DNA of 64,000 nucleotides from Paracoccus tegillarcae (GCF_002847305.1 NZ_CP025408.1:2997001-3061000); one strand, 5' to 3'; positions 11,321 to 20,957 are shown, counted from the first letter of the stretch. The notes: generated by a model not told the origin, from the sequence alone. Translations and numbers: made by a program.

Positions 11321-13435
11321 CTAAGGTTTCAGCACCGGGTCGCGCACCCGATTAACCTGCGCGACGTCGCTTTCTGCTTCGAGCGCGGTCAGCAGTGTGT
11401 GCAGATGCTCGCGGTCGCGCAGTTCGATCTGTATCCGCAAACGGTAAAAATCGGGTTTACGGTCGATGAATTCCAGATCCGAGATATTGGCGCCCTGCAC
11501 GCCAATCAAGGTGCAGATGCGCCCCAGCACGCCCGCGTCGTGGCGGATGGTCAGCGACAGCATGGTCGAATAGGCCGCCGGATGGCGTCCTTCATGCCAA
11601 TGCAGATCGACCCAACGCTGCGGGCTGTTCTCGAATTCCGCCAGTACCGGGCAGTCGATCGCGTGGATCACCACGCCCTTGCCGCGATAAGTGATGCCCA
11701 CGATCCGCTCACCCGGCAGCGGGTTGCAGCAGGGGGCGCGGGTGAACGAGGTATCGGCCTCTAGTCCCGCGATGGGACGGTTGGGGTCGATATCGTCCTG
11801 CTTGTCCGCCAGTTCGGGATAAAGTGCGGCCAGCACATCATGCGCCGATATCTCGGCACTGCCGATATGCGCCAGCAGTTCCTCGGCCCCGCTCAGGCCC
11901 ATCTGTTTGGCCGCGGTCCTGAGCGCCTTGTCGGTCACACGTCGGCCCACATGCTCAAAGGCCACCCGCGCCAGTTCGCGGCCCAGCTTGACGAAGCGGT
12001 CGCGATCCTCTTCGCGCAGGGACCGCCGGATCGCCGCCTTGGCACGGCCCGTCACCACGATGTCCAGCCAGGTCGCCTGAGGGCGCTGACCCGAAGCCGA
12101 GATGATCTCGACCGATTGACCGTTTTTCAACCGGGTCCACAGCGGCACCCGGATGCCGTCGATCTTGGCGCCGACGCAACTATTGCCCAGACGTGTATGA
12201 ATTGCATAGGCAAAATCAATCGGCGTCGCGCCGCGCGGCAGCTGGATCACATCGCCCTTGGGCGAGAAACAGAAGACCTGATCCTGATACATCTCTAGCT
12301 TGACGTGCTCGAGAAACTCGTCGTGATCCTCTTCGCCAAAGCGGTCGGTCAGGCTTTCGATCCATTCTGCCGGGTCGACGGCAAAGGGGTTCTTGGTCCT
12401 GACCCCGTCGCGATAGGCCCAGTGCGCGGCAACGCCGGCCTCGGCGACCTCGTGCATCTGGCGGGTGCGGATCTGGACCTCGACCCGCTTGCCATCGCGC
12501 CCCGAAACGGTTGTGTGGATCGAGCGATAACCGTTCGATTTGGGCTGGCTGATGTAGTCCTTGAACCGGCCCGGAACGGCCCGCCAGCGCCGGTGGATCA
12601 CGCCCAGCGCCCGGTAACAATCGGCCTCTGAACGGGTGATGATGCGAAAGCCGTAAATGTCGGAGAGCCGCGAAAAGGCCAGCTGCTTTTCCTGCATCTT
12701 GCGCCAGATGCTGAAGGGCTTTTTCGCGCGGCCAAAGACATCCGCATCAATGTCCTCTTTCTCAAGCTCTGCCTGGATATCGGTGGTGATCTGACTGATC
12801 ACATCACCCGATTCCTTTTGCAGGCTGACAAATCGGCGGATGATCGAGTTGCGGGCCTCGGGATTGATGACCTTGAAGGCCAGATCCTCCAGCTCTTCAC
12901 GCATCCACTGCATCCCCATGCGTCCGGCCAGCGGCGCATAGATGTCCATCGTCTCGCGCGCCTTTTGTGCCTGCTTGTCGGGACGCATCGACTTGATCGT
13001 GCGCATATTGTGGAGGCGGTCGGCCAGTTTGACCAGGATCACACGAAGATCCCGCGACATCGCCATGAAAAGCTTGCGGAAATTCTCGGCTTGCTTGGAC
13101 TGCGCACCTGAGAGCTGAAGGTTGGTCAGCTTGGTCACGCCATCGACCAGATCAGCGACCTCTTTGCCGAACAGCTTGGCGACATCGCCCCAGGTCGAGC
13201 GCGTGTCCTCGATCGTGTCATGCAGCAGGGCGGTGACGATCGTGGCGTCGTCCAGCCGCATCTCTGTCAGGATGGCGGCGACGGCGACGGGATGGGTGAA
13301 ATAGGCCTCGCCCGAATGACGGAACTGGCCCTCATGCATCCGCAACCCGTATTCATAGGCATCACGGATCAGGTCGGAATTGCTGCGCGGGTTATAGTTC
13401 TTGACCAGCGCAATAAGGTCTTCGACGTCGATCAT
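11321..13435 (-). CDS. rsh: Bifunctional (p)ppGpp synthetase/hydrolase (RelA/SpoT family)
   Basis: A 704-residue stringent-response enzyme that makes and degrades (p)ppGpp. The HD hydrolase domain occupies the N-terminus, with FTHPVAVAAIL near residue 45 and the metal-binding HDTIED near 70, both intact. The synthetase domain carries FSRLSDIYGFRIITRS and KSNGYRSIHTTVSG near residues 265-315. The TGS domain (VIQLPRGATPIDFAYAIHT) is near 385, and a C-terminal ACT domain ends the protein. Alphaproteobacteria usually have this single long Rsh. It is 27 bases downstream of rpoZ, a conserved pairing. Confidence 0.96.
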   Translation of the reverse strand: MIDVEDLIALVKNYNPRSNSDLIRDAYEYGLRMHEGQFRHSGEAYFTHPVAVAAILTEMRLDDATIVTALLHDTIEDTRSTWGDVAKLFGKEVADLVDGVTKLTNLQLSGAQSKQAENFRKLFMAMSRDLRVILVKLADRLHNMRTIKSMRPDKQAQKARETMDIYAPLAGRMGMQWMREELEDLAFKVINPEARNSIIRRFVSLQKESGDVISQITTDIQAELEKEDIDADVFGRAKKPFSIWRKMQEKQLAFSRLSDIYGFRIITRSEADCYRALGVIHRRWRAVPGRFKDYISQPKSNGYRSIHTTVSGRDGKRVEVQIRTRQMHEVAEAGVAAHWAYRDGVRTKNPFAVDPAEWIESLTDRFGEEDHDEFLEHVKLEMYQDQVFCFSPKGDVIQLPRGATPIDFAYAIHTRLGNSCVGAKIDGIRVPLWTRLKNGQSVEIISASGQRPQATWLDIVVTGRAKAAIRRSLREEDRDRFVKLGRELARVAFEHVGRRVTDKALRTAAKQMGLSGAEELLAHIGSAEISAHDVLAALYPELADKQDDIDPNRPIAGLEADTSFTRAPCCNPLPGERIVGITYRGKGVVIHAIDCPVLAEFENSPQRWVDLHWHEGRHPAAYSTMLSLTIRHDAGVLGRICTLIGVQGANISDLEFIDRKPDFYRLRIQIELRDREHLHTLLTALEAESDVAQVNRVRDPVLKP

Positions 13436-13462
13436 AGAATGTCGAAGACCCCGCTTGTTCCG

Positions 13463-13819
13463 TCAGCTGCGCTCGTTGGCTTCCAGCATCATGCGCAGCA
13501 TGCGCTCTTCGCTTTCGTCATCGGCGGGCTTGGGCCGATCGACTTCAGCACCCAACAGAAGCGCCATCGCGTCTTCTTCGGGTTCGTCTACCTCGATCTG
13601 CGTCTGGGTCGATTCGATCATCCGCTCGCGCAGATCGTCGACGGGCTGGGTTTCGTCGGCGATTTCGCGCAGGGCGACAACCGGATTCTTGTCATTGTCG
13701 CGATCAATGGTGGGCGCGCTGCCTGCGGTGATCTCACGCGCACGGTGCGATGCCAGCATCACCAGATCGAAACGGTTTGGAACCTTGTCGACGCAATCTT
13801 CGACGGTTACGCGGGCCAT
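13463..13819 (-). CDS. rpoZ: RNA polymerase omega subunit
   Basis: A 118-residue omega subunit that stabilises beta-prime in RNA polymerase. The N-terminus [20 protein letters not shown] followed by LASHRAREI is the family signature. The C-terminal third is the acidic, variable tail normal for this class. It is immediately upstream of rsh, which matches the frequent rpoZ-spoT arrangement and the role of omega in ppGpp response. Confidence 0.96.
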   Translation of the reverse strand: MARVTVEDCVDKVPNRFDLVMLASHRAREITAGSAPTIDRDNDKNPVVALREIADETQPVDDLRERMIESTQTQIEVDEPEEDAMALLLGAEVDRPKPADDESEERMLRMMLEANERS

Positions 13820-13891
13820 ATGCTACCCCTTTGGCTTGCGAATCGGACTTGCACTGCGAAACCGGATAACTGGTGGTGTGGGGTCTGAATG

Positions 13892-14434
13892 TCAAGCATC
13901 CTTCCCTAATTTCGCCAGCATTGCCGTTACGGTCAGCCCGGTCAGCGGGTGGCGCCAATGCGGAGCGATCTCTGAAAGGGGACGCAAAACGAAATCGCGG
14001 TCCTGCATTCGCGGATGCGGCAGGATCAGCGTCTCGGGGACGGCGGCGGCCTGACGTGCGGGTGGCAGATCGCGCCACCAGTTTTGCGTGGCGGCATCCG
14101 GCAGCACCAGATCGCCGGCGGCGATCAGGTCCAGATCCAGTGGCCGCGCCTGCCAGCGCCTGCCTTGGCGCAATCGTCCCAGCCCTGCTTCTATCTCGTG
14201 CAGGCGGGCCAGCAGCCGGGCAGGTTTCAGGTCCGAGCAAAGGATCACGGCAGCGTTGATGAAATCCGGACCAGAGCCCTCTGGAAAGGCCGCGGTTCGA
14301 TGAAATCGGCTCACGCCGGTGATTGTAATATCCTGATCAGAATGCAAGATTGTCACGGCATGCCGCAGCGTTGCTGCGGGATCACCAAGGGCGGAAGGCA
14401 AGTTGCCACCAAGTGCGACAATGTAATCGATCAT
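13892..14434 (-). CDS. folK: 2-amino-4-hydroxy-6-hydroxymethyldihydropteridine pyrophosphokinase
   Basis: A 180-residue HPPK, which transfers pyrophosphate from ATP to the pterin in folate synthesis. The N-terminus IVALGGNLPSALGDP is the family opening. VSRFHRTAAFPEGSGPDFINA carries the substrate loop, and RRWQARPLDLDLIAAGD the catalytic R-x-DxD site near residue 105. LILPHPRMQDRDFVLRPL completes the signature. It heads folK-rpoZ-rsh-DUF2062 and is divergent from the NYN-domain gene. Confidence 0.95.
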   Translation of the reverse strand: MIDYIVALGGNLPSALGDPAATLRHAVTILHSDQDITITGVSRFHRTAAFPEGSGPDFINAAVILCSDLKPARLLARLHEIEAGLGRLRQGRRWQARPLDLDLIAAGDLVLPDAATQNWWRDLPPARQAAAVPETLILPHPRMQDRDFVLRPLSEIAPHWRHPLTGLTVTAMLAKLGKDA

Positions 14435-14545
14435 CTGTTTTACCTTGTGAACCTGCTGCCCAGAATTTGCTGATCTTTGTTTCGGGTGCCCTCACATCCA
14501 GAGCGAGGACAGGTTCCATGATTTTATTTCGGAAGGCTATGACAG

Positions 14546-15091
14546 ATGTTCTACAAGGATGACAGATTGGCCCTGTTCATCGATGGCGCCAATCTGCACG
14601 CTGCAGCACGGTCGCTAGAGTTCGACATAGACTACAAGCTGCTCAGGCAAGAGTTCCAACGCCGTGGCAAGCTGGTGCGCGCATATTACTATACGGCGCT
14701 GCTTGAGGGCGAGGAATATTCGCCGATCCGCCCGCTGATCGACTGGCTGAACTATAACGGTTACGCCTTGGTCACCAAGCCGGCCAAGGAATATACCGAC
14801 ACCCTGGGCAGGCGAAAGATCAAGGGCAACATGGATATTGAACTGGCCGTCGACGCCATGGAATTGGCGCCGCGTCTGGATCATATCGTGCTGTTTTCGG
14901 GCGACGGTGATTTTCGTCCCCTGGTCGAGGCGCTGCAGCGAATGGGTGTGCGGGTGACGGTGGTCTCGACCATGCGCAGCCACCCACCGATGATCTCTGA
15001 TGAATTGCGTCGTCAGGCGGATAATTTCATCGAGCTGAATGATCTGCGCGAGGTGATCGGCCGTCCGCCGCGTGAGACCACGCAGGTCTAG
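14546..15091 (+). CDS. NYN domain protein (LabA/DUF88 family, putative RNase fold)
   Basis: A 181-residue PIN-like NYN domain protein. The acidic residues expected at the metal site are present: LALFIDGANLHAAA (Asp near residue 14), KGNMDIELAVDAME near 95, and LFSGDGDFRPLVEALQ near 115. C-terminal helices follow. NYN proteins are predicted nucleases acting on RNA; the substrate here is unknown. GGAAGG lies upstream of the ATG. It is divergent from folK. Downstream is the gene scar at 15.1-15.45 kb. Confidence 0.85.
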   Translation: MFYKDDRLALFIDGANLHAAARSLEFDIDYKLLRQEFQRRGKLVRAYYYTALLEGEEYSPIRPLIDWLNYNGYALVTKPAKEYTDTLGRRKIKGNMDIELAVDAMELAPRLDHIVLFSGDGDFRPLVEALQRMGVRVTVVSTMRSHPPMISDELRRQADNFIELNDLREVIGRPPRETTQV

Positions 15092-15105
15092 CGCAGGGCA
15101 GGCTT

Positions 15106-15203
15106 TCAATGGCGCGGCGGCCCAACCCGCTGCGCCAGCCACGCCATGAAATCGGCAATAGCTGCCTCGTCGCGTTTGACGTTGGTCCAGCCGCGTGGAC
15201 GTG
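15106..15203 (-). pseudogene. C-terminal remnant of an unidentified gene
   Basis: The minus strand reads RGWTNVKRDEAAIADFMAWL and ends ten residues later in a normal stop at 15106. This looks like a genuine protein end rather than chance, but upstream of about 15203 the frame turns into the antisense of the adjacent hydrolase fragment. I do not recognise the family. It shares its breakpoint with the plus-strand hydrolase fragment. Confidence 0.35.
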
Positions 15204-15207
15204 TTGA

Positions 15208-15450
15208 TCGCTGCTTTGGCGGCGGATCGCGCCGTTGCTGGCGCGGCTGTGGCGGCTGGAGCGCCGCATGGACGGCCCGGTGCAGGTGTTGTGGGGACAA
15301 GCGGACCAGTGGTTGCCCGCAGCACAAGGCGACGCGTTGGCCGCCTTGAAATCAGATCAGCCGATGATCCGGGTTCCCGGTTGTGGTCATCTGATGCAAG
15401 AGGATGCGCCAGAGGCTGTGGTCGCGGCTGTCATGGGCACGGCGCGATAG
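15208..15450 (+). pseudogene. C-terminal fragment of an alpha/beta hydrolase
   Basis: An 80-residue frame with the last third of an alpha/beta hydrolase. VQVLWGQADQWLP holds the catalytic acid and GCGHLMQEDAPEAVV the catalytic His. The nucleophile Ser region and the whole N-terminal two thirds are absent, because a stop at 15205-15207 directly precedes the fragment. A TTG at 15235 could initiate, but a protein without the nucleophile would be inactive. It joins the minus-strand remnant at the same point, which suggests one deletion. Confidence 0.6.
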
Positions 15451-15485
15451 GGTGTGCCCCGCCGTTTCCAGCGGGGCGGGCCATG

Positions 15486-16661
15486 TCAGCTTTTCGGCGT
15501 CACGCGATACATACCGCCGTCGGCCTCATCCGTCACCACCCAGAGCGAGCCGTCAGGGGCCTGCTGCACATCGCGGACGCGCCCGATATCCAGCGGGAAT
15601 TGCTCTTCGCCGGTCACACGCTGACCGTCCATTTCCAGCCGAACCAGCATTGCCCTGCTGAGCGAGGCAATCAAGACGTCGCCCTGCCAATCGGGAAACA
15701 TCGCGCCGTCATAAAAGATCATGCCAGAGGGTGCGATCACCGGGTCCCAGTAATAGACCGGCTGCTCCATCCCGTCGCGCGCCGAGATGCCTTCGCTGAT
15801 CGGCTCGCCGCTATAGTTGATCCCATATGAAATCGCCGGCCAGCCGTAGTTTTTTCCGGCCTCGATCCGGTTCAACTCATCCCCGCCACGCGGGCCATGC
15901 TCGATGGCCCAAAGCTGGCCGTCCGCGTCCAACGCCGCGCCCTGCGGGTTGCGCACGCCGTAGGCATAGATCTCGGGCAGGGCGCCCTGCTGGGCCAATG
16001 GGTTCTCGGGCGTCTGGCCGGGCTGTTGGCCGATGCGGACCACCTTGCCCAGATGACCGTCCAGTTCCTGCGCCAGTTTGCGGGGTTCTGGGTCGGATCT
16101 TTCGCCCAGGGTCACAAAGAGATTGCCATCGGCAGTCGGGACGATGCGGCTGCCGAAATGCTGGGCCCCGCCATAGCCGGGCTGTTGTTGAAACAGCACC
16201 TCGACATTTTCTACGGCAGTGCCGTCCTCGGTCAGCGTCATGCGCGCGACGGCGGTGCCGTTCAATTCGCCGCGAGGTTCCGCGTAACTGAGAAAGATCG
16301 TCCGGCTGCTGTTGAAATCAGGGGCGATGGCCACGTCCAGCAATCCGCCCTGACCTTCGGAAAAGACCTCGGGAATGCCGGCCACGTCATTCACGGCGCC
16401 GTCCTTGTACAGTTTCAGCCGGCCCGGGCGTTCGGTGATCAGCACGGACCCATCGGGCAAAAAGGCAAGCGCCCAGGGGTTTTCCAGCCCCTCAACCAGC
16501 GGTTCGACCTGCAATTCCAAGTCACTAAGGACTGCGTCCGCGCGGGTCTGCCCCTCGAATGCGGGCTGGAATTGCGTATTCGGTTCGCCCTGCGGCCAGG
16601 GCTCGGCGGAAAGGGTGGTGGCGGTTAAAGCTGCGGCTGCGGTGTAAATAAAGGTTTTCAT
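15486..16661 (-). CDS. Secreted PQQ-type sugar dehydrogenase (glucose/sorbosone dehydrogenase family)
   Basis: A 391-residue periplasmic beta-propeller enzyme resembling soluble aldose dehydrogenase YliI. The signal peptide is [19 protein letters not shown]. Propeller motifs include [20 protein letters not shown] near residue 60, the active-site segment [11 protein letters not shown] near 165, [12 protein letters not shown] near 235 and [20 protein letters not shown] near 255, which carries calcium/PQQ-site residues. ATG at 16661 is preceded by AGGAG seven bases upstream, better than a TTG one codon before. The true substrate is unknown. Confidence 0.88.
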   Translation of the reverse strand: MKTFIYTAAAALTATTLSAEPWPQGEPNTQFQPAFEGQTRADAVLSDLELQVEPLVEGLENPWALAFLPDGSVLITERPGRLKLYKDGAVNDVAGIPEVFSEGQGGLLDVAIAPDFNSSRTIFLSYAEPRGELNGTAVARMTLTEDGTAVENVEVLFQQQPGYGGAQHFGSRIVPTADGNLFVTLGERSDPEPRKLAQELDGHLGKVVRIGQQPGQTPENPLAQQGALPEIYAYGVRNPQGAALDADGQLWAIEHGPRGGDELNRIEAGKNYGWPAISYGINYSGEPISEGISARDGMEQPVYYWDPVIAPSGMIFYDGAMFPDWQGDVLIASLSRAMLVRLEMDGQRVTGEEQFPLDIGRVRDVQQAPDGSLWVVTDEADGGMYRVTPKS

Positions 16662-16768
16662 CAAAAAACTCCTGTGAATGTCGGGCTTGGCTATGTCCCG
16701 ACGTCAACGCCCCAGCTGCCGTTCAGGTCCACTGGATTTTCCCGGCGCGTCGCGCTAGGCAACCCGCT

Positions 16769-17725
16769 ATGGAACATGCAAAGCCTCCCTTGACCCTGTA
16801 TCTGGCCGCCCCGCGCGGCTTTTGCGCCGGCGTGGATCGCGCCATCAAGATCGTCGAGATGGCGATCCAGAAATGGGGGGCACCCGTCTATGTCCGCCAC
16901 GAGATCGTGCACAACAAATACGTCGTTGATTCCCTGCGTGAAAAAGGGGCGGTCTTTGTCGAGGAACTGGACGAATGCCCTGATGATCGCCCGGTGATCT
17001 TTTCGGCCCATGGCGTGCCCAAGGCGGTTCCAGCCGAGGCGCGGCGTCGCGACATGGTGTTCGTCGACGCGACCTGTCCGCTGGTCAGCAAGGTCCATGT
17101 CGAGGCGGCCCGCCATCATGCGGATGGGTTGCAGATGGTCATGATCGGCCATGAGGGTCATCCCGAAGTGCTGGGTACGATGGGACAATTGCCGCGGGGC
17201 GAGGTGATCCTGGTCGAAACGGTCGAGGATGTGGCGACGATCACACCGCGCGATCCGGATCGACTGGCCTTCATCACCCAGACCACCCTGTCGGTCGATG
17301 ACACGGCGGCCATCGTGGCAGCTTTGCAGGCGCGCTTTCCGTCGATCATCGGCCCGACCAAGGAAGACATCTGCTACGCGACGACCAACCGGCAGGCTGC
17401 GGTCAAGTCGGTCGCGCCCCTCATTGATGCGCTGCTGGTCATCGGCGCGCAAAATTCCAGCAACTCCAAACGGCTGGTCGAAGTCGGCAAGGCCGCGGGC
17501 TGCGATTATTCGCAACTGGTGATGCGGGCCGACCAGATCGACTGGCGCGCCATGTCGGGCGTGCGCGCCGTCGGCGTGACTGCAGGGGCCAGTGCGCCTG
17601 AGGTGCTGGTCAACGAGGTCATCGACGCCTTCCGTGCCCGCTTTGACGTGACGGTCGAGGTGGTCGAGACCGCACAGGAGAACGTCGAGTTCAAGGTGCC
17701 GCGCGTCCTGCGCGAGCCGGCATGA
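16769..17725 (+). CDS. ispH: 4-hydroxy-3-methylbut-2-enyl diphosphate reductase
   Basis: A 318-residue iron-sulfur enzyme, the last step of the MEP isoprenoid pathway, making IPP and DMAPP. The three cluster cysteines are present in [13 protein letters not shown] (near residue 19), [11 protein letters not shown] (near 110) and [11 protein letters not shown] (near 205). HGVPKAV and [11 protein letters not shown] supply the substrate-site His residues, and [12 protein letters not shown] the family C-terminus. The Shine-Dalgarno sequence is weak. An AT-rich sulfotransferase gene follows 18 bases later. Confidence 0.97.
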   Translation: MEHAKPPLTLYLAAPRGFCAGVDRAIKIVEMAIQKWGAPVYVRHEIVHNKYVVDSLREKGAVFVEELDECPDDRPVIFSAHGVPKAVPAEARRRDMVFVDATCPLVSKVHVEAARHHADGLQMVMIGHEGHPEVLGTMGQLPRGEVILVETVEDVATITPRDPDRLAFITQTTLSVDDTAAIVAALQARFPSIIGPTKEDICYATTNRQAAVKSVAPLIDALLVIGAQNSSNSKRLVEVGKAAGCDYSQLVMRADQIDWRAMSGVRAVGVTAGASAPEVLVNEVIDAFRARFDVTVEVVETAQENVEFKVPRVLREPA

Positions 17726-17743
17726 CCGGGTCCAGATCCGAGC

Positions 17744-18376
17744 ATGTTGATTTCGTTTAGCAACAGATTTGTATATATAAAATCCCGCAAGACCGGGGGG
17801 ACCAGCCTTGAGATCGCCTTGTCCTGCATCTGCAGGCCGCCTGACCTCAGAGCTGCGATCTATGCGCCCGACGAAGCCCTTCTTCGCGAGATGGAGGGCA
17901 TTGCTTCGACACCGACATTTAACGGCGTGCCCTTGGGGCCGCACATGTCTGCGAACCGCATTCGGGCATTGATCCCTGAAGAGTGGCCCAATCTCTATCG
18001 ATTCACGGTCGAGCGGCATCCCTACGAGAAAGTGGTTTCAAGGGCGTATTGGTGCTTGGGTAGAAGCGGCAAAGAGGTCGAGGATTTGTCCGCGACAATC
18101 GACGATATCATTGACAGGCATGTTGCCAGTGATCGAGAACTTTACACGATCGACGGTGAACTCGCTGTAGATCGGGTCTTTTTCCACGAGCGACTGGAAG
18201 AGGCGCGTGAGGAACTGTCTCAAAAATTCGGGCGCCAACTGCCGCCTCTGCCCCGGGCCAAAGGCCAGTTCCGCCAGGATCGGCGCCCCGCGACCGAAAT
18301 CTTGTCCGCCGTGCAGAAACGTCGTATCCGCGACCTGACAGCATGGGAGTTCGAACAGTTCGGCTTCGCCCCCTGA
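17744..18376 (+). CDS. Sulfotransferase-family protein, probably acquired
   Basis: A 210-residue protein of the PAPS-dependent sulfotransferase (Sulfotransfer_2-like) group. The 5'-phosphosulfate loop is FVYIKSRKTGGTSLEIALS near residues 9-27, and the 3'-phosphate site RFTVERHPYEKVVSRAYW near 88. It moves sulfate to a sugar or other acceptor; the acceptor is unknown. The first 60 bases are strikingly AT-rich for this genome (TTTGTATATATAAAATC) and use the rare Ile codon ATA. That and its position between ispH and a GST gene suggest horizontal gain. The start has only a poor ribosome site. Confidence 0.75.
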   Translation: MLISFSNRFVYIKSRKTGGTSLEIALSCICRPPDLRAAIYAPDEALLREMEGIASTPTFNGVPLGPHMSANRIRALIPEEWPNLYRFTVERHPYEKVVSRAYWCLGRSGKEVEDLSATIDDIIDRHVASDRELYTIDGELAVDRVFFHERLEEAREELSQKFGRQLPPLPRAKGQFRQDRRPATEILSAVQKRRIRDLTAWEFEQFGFAP

Positions 18377-18436
18377 AAAAGACCGCCGCCACGGGTGGCG
18401 CCATTAACATTTCGCGCCAGATAACAGGAGCGTCCG

Positions 18437-19042
18437 ATGATCCTATACTCCATGCCGTCGTCTGGAAATTCCTACAAGATCAGACTGCTGCTGGCGCTTG
18501 CGAACAAGGCGGCTGATATTGTCGATTGCGAGTACGGATCGGAGCGGCTGAACCGCGCGAAGGCTGACGGAACTCTACCTTACGGCAAGGTCCCGGCCTT
18601 GGCATTGGACGATGGAACCGTACTGGGCGAATCCGACGCGATCCTATGGTATCTGGGCGAGGGGACGGATTTCATCCCCGCCAATCCGGTTACGCGGGCG
18701 CAGATGCTTGGCTGGATGTTCTGGGAACAGTACAATCACGAGCCGGTCATTGCCGTGCGCGCCGCGCTGATGACCTATCCGCACCGCGCCGCGGATGCCA
18801 CGCCCGAGCGGCTGGCCGATCTGTTGGATCGTGGCCATGCGGTCTTGCAGGCGATGGAGGATCGTTTGTCAGGCCATGACTGGTTGGCAGGCGACGCGAT
18901 GAGTCTCGCCGATATTTGCCTTTATGGTTATACCCATACCGCAGGCTCGCTTGGCGGTTTCGACATGCAGCGTTTTCCGGCGATCAATGACTGGCTTGCC
19001 CGGATCGAGGCGCAGCCCGGCTATCAGGCGCTCTCCGCATGA
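18437..19042 (+). CDS. Glutathione S-transferase family protein
   Basis: A 201-residue cytosolic GST. The thioredoxin-fold N-domain holds LYSMPSSGNSYKIRLLLAL with the likely catalytic Ser near residue 10, then GKVPALALDDGTVLGESDAILWYL, the cis-Pro and ESDAI glutathione-binding block. The all-helical C-domain carries DWLAGDAMSLADICLYGYT, the N-capping box near residue 155. CAGGAG precedes the ATG. Substrate cannot be assigned. Confidence 0.9.
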   Translation: MILYSMPSSGNSYKIRLLLALANKAADIVDCEYGSERLNRAKADGTLPYGKVPALALDDGTVLGESDAILWYLGEGTDFIPANPVTRAQMLGWMFWEQYNHEPVIAVRAALMTYPHRAADATPERLADLLDRGHAVLQAMEDRLSGHDWLAGDAMSLADICLYGYTHTAGSLGGFDMQRFPAINDWLARIEAQPGYQALSA

Positions 19043-19075
19043 TGGCCGCAACCTGCATGACGGACCGGCTGTCTG

Positions 19076-19525
19076 ATGTCTGAACTTTACGCCTGGACCG
19101 ATGGCGCTTGCAGCGGCAATCCCGGCCCTGGTGGCTGGGGTGTGCTGATGCGTGCCATGGATGGCGAGCGCGTCGTCAAGGAACGCATGCTGAAGGGCGG
19201 CGAGGCCGGCACCACCAACAATCGCATGGAACTGATGGGTGCAATCTCGGCGCTGGAGGCGCTGACGCGGCCCTCAGAGATCACCATCATCACCGACAGC
19301 GCCTATGTAAAGAACGGCGTCACCGGCTGGATCCACGGCTGGAAACGGAACGGCTGGCGCACGGCGGCCAGAAAGCCGGTCAAGAATGAGGACCTCTGGC
19401 GCCGGCTGGACGAGGTGCAGGCACGCCACACGGTGACTTGGGAATGGATAAAGGGCCATGCAGGCCACGCCGAAAACGAACAGGCCGATGAACTGGCCCG
19501 CGCCGGGATGGAGCCCTTCAAGTGA
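19076..19525 (+). CDS. rnhA: Ribonuclease HI
   Basis: A 149-residue RNase HI that removes RNA from RNA-DNA hybrids. The DEDD catalytic set is visible: [17 protein letters not shown] (Asp near 8), [10 protein letters not shown] (Glu near 47), [12 protein letters not shown] (Asp near 70) and [14 protein letters not shown] (Asp near 137). The basic handle [10 protein letters not shown] is present. Its TGA overlaps the GTG start of the TRIC-type channel gene. Confidence 0.97.
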   Translation: MSELYAWTDGACSGNPGPGGWGVLMRAMDGERVVKERMLKGGEAGTTNNRMELMGAISALEALTRPSEITIITDSAYVKNGVTGWIHGWKRNGWRTAARKPVKNEDLWRRLDEVQARHTVTWEWIKGHAGHAENEQADELARAGMEPFK

Positions 19526-20172
19526 ACCTTGCCGCCAATCTGCCGGTGCTGGTCTGGACGCTGGATTATGCGTCGGTGCTGATCTTTGCGCTGACCGGCG
19601 CGCTGGTGGCCAGCCGGCAGCAGCTTGATCTGGTGGGCTTTATCTTCATGGCCGCGATGACGGCGGTGGGCGGCGGCACATTGCGCGATCTGATCCTGAA
19701 CCGGGATCTGGTTTTCTGGGTCGCGCGACCCTCGATGATCATGGTGGCGACGCTTGCGGCTTTTGTCGTCTTCTGGACGGCGCATCTGATGGAAAGCCGT
19801 TATCGTGTGCTGCTGTGGCTGGACGCGCTGGCGCTGGCCATCGCGGTGCCGGCGGGCGTTGCGGTGGCGCTGGCCAGCGGGGTCAGCCCGCTGATCGTTG
19901 TCATCATGGGGGTGATCACCGGCACCTTTGGCGGTCTCATGCGCGATGTGGTCGGCAACGAGGTGCCACTGGGCCTGAAGGCGGGTGAGTTGTATCTGAC
20001 CGCAGCATTTGGCGGCGCGGTCATGGCCGTTCTGCTGGTCTGGCTGGGCCTTGGCCGGGGCGAGGCGCTGCTGGGCTGCGGCGTGACCACCTTCAGCCTG
20101 CGTGCGGGCAGTTTGATCTGGGGATGGAAACTGCCGGGATACCGGCCGCGTCCACCCCGGACGCGTGGCTAG
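19522..20172 (+). CDS. TRIC-type cation channel family protein (UPF0126)
   Basis: A 216-residue inner-membrane protein with about seven hydrophobic helices arranged as two repeats plus one. The repeat signatures are [19 protein letters not shown] with [10 protein letters not shown] near residue 52, and [20 protein letters not shown] near 135. Bacterial members form trimeric cation channels. The GTG start at 19522 overlaps the rnhA stop (GTGA), so translation is coupled. The last four bases overlap the end of the convergent VOC gene. Confidence 0.88.
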   Translation: MNLAANLPVLVWTLDYASVLIFALTGALVASRQQLDLVGFIFMAAMTAVGGGTLRDLILNRDLVFWVARPSMIMVATLAAFVVFWTAHLMESRYRVLLWLDALALAIAVPAGVAVALASGVSPLIVVIMGVITGTFGGLMRDVVGNEVPLGLKAGELYLTAAFGGAVMAVLLVWLGLGRGEALLGCGVTTFSLRAGSLIWGWKLPGYRPRPPRTRG

Positions 20173-20510
20173 GTTTCCGACCAGACCGCCATTTCTGTGC
20201 CGCCGGGTTCAATGAACTGGAACCGCCGCCCGCCGGGAAAGTCAAAGATTTCATGCGTGATCTTTGCGCCGGCTGCACGAATGCGCTGCAACGCGGCCTC
20301 GAGATCATCGGCTTTCAGAACGACCAGCGGCGGACGCGTCGCCGCGCGTTCGATCCCGCCACCGATACCTGCGCCCTGGATGTCGCGGTAGTCGGGGCCA
20401 TATTCGATAAAATCCCATCCGAACGCTCGGGCCATGAAGGCCTGCGTCTCTTCCAACTGGGGTGAGGCAATCTCGATATAATCAATGGCCAGTTTCGGTT
20501 CGCTTTCCAT
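20169..20510 (-). CDS. VOC family protein (glyoxalase-like)
   Basis: A 113-residue single VOC domain. It opens LAIDYIEIASPQLEETQAFM and has the later half HEIFDFPGGRRFQFIEPGG, in which the terminal Glu-Pro-Gly-Gly is the usual metal-ligand turn. Family members bind metals and act on small electrophiles or are resistance proteins; the substrate is unknown. AGGAGA seven bases before the ATG at 20510 favours this start over an upstream in-frame one. It lies downstream of the truncated haemoglobin gene on the same strand. Confidence 0.85.
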   Translation of the reverse strand: MESEPKLAIDYIEIASPQLEETQAFMARAFGWDFIEYGPDYRDIQGAGIGGGIERAATRPPLVVLKADDLEAALQRIRAAGAKITHEIFDFPGGRRFQFIEPGGTEMAVWSET

Positions 20511-20555
20511 CGCGCTCTCCTGCGGTTTTGCGGCGATGGTGCACCGTCGCCGCAT

Positions 20556-20957
20556 CTAGCGCAAGCTGGGCGGGCCGCTGTGTTGCGGGCGAAAATCCTC
20601 GACCCCCATGCGCAGCCCGCGCCCGATCCGATGGGCCAATTGCGACCAGGCAGCGGCCGCGTCCGCAGGCAGGGTGCGGCGCAGCGTTTCATCGAAAAGC
20701 GCCAGCCATAGCGTGAAATGTTCGGGGCGCACATCGCCCGCCGCCATATGGACCTGCATCGGATTGCCGTCATAGCCGGGCTGATACAGGATCGCCTTTT
20801 TCCAGAAGCCGGCGATCTTTTCCTCGTGGCTTGGCCAATCCTCGACATGGCCGCCAAAGACCGGCCCCAGCACCTCGTGGCGGCGGATTGCGGCGTAAAA
20901 GACCTTGACCACCTGGTCGATCTGGTCAGCGGTAATATCAAAACGAGCGAGCGACAT
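20556..20957 (-). CDS. Group III truncated haemoglobin
   Basis: A 133-residue haem protein of the 2-over-2 globin fold. Matches to group III include FYAAIRRHEVLGPVFGG, then WPSHEEKIAGFWKKAILYQ, and MQVHMAAGDVRPEHFTLWL, which contains the proximal His near residue 80. Group III members are linked to NO or oxygen chemistry at low oxygen. It is followed 45 bases later by the VOC gene, a possible operon. Confidence 0.9.
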   Translation of the reverse strand: MSLARFDITADQIDQVVKVFYAAIRRHEVLGPVFGGHVEDWPSHEEKIAGFWKKAILYQPGYDGNPMQVHMAAGDVRPEHFTLWLALFDETLRRTLPADAAAAWSQLAHRIGRGLRMGVEDFRPQHSGPPSLR

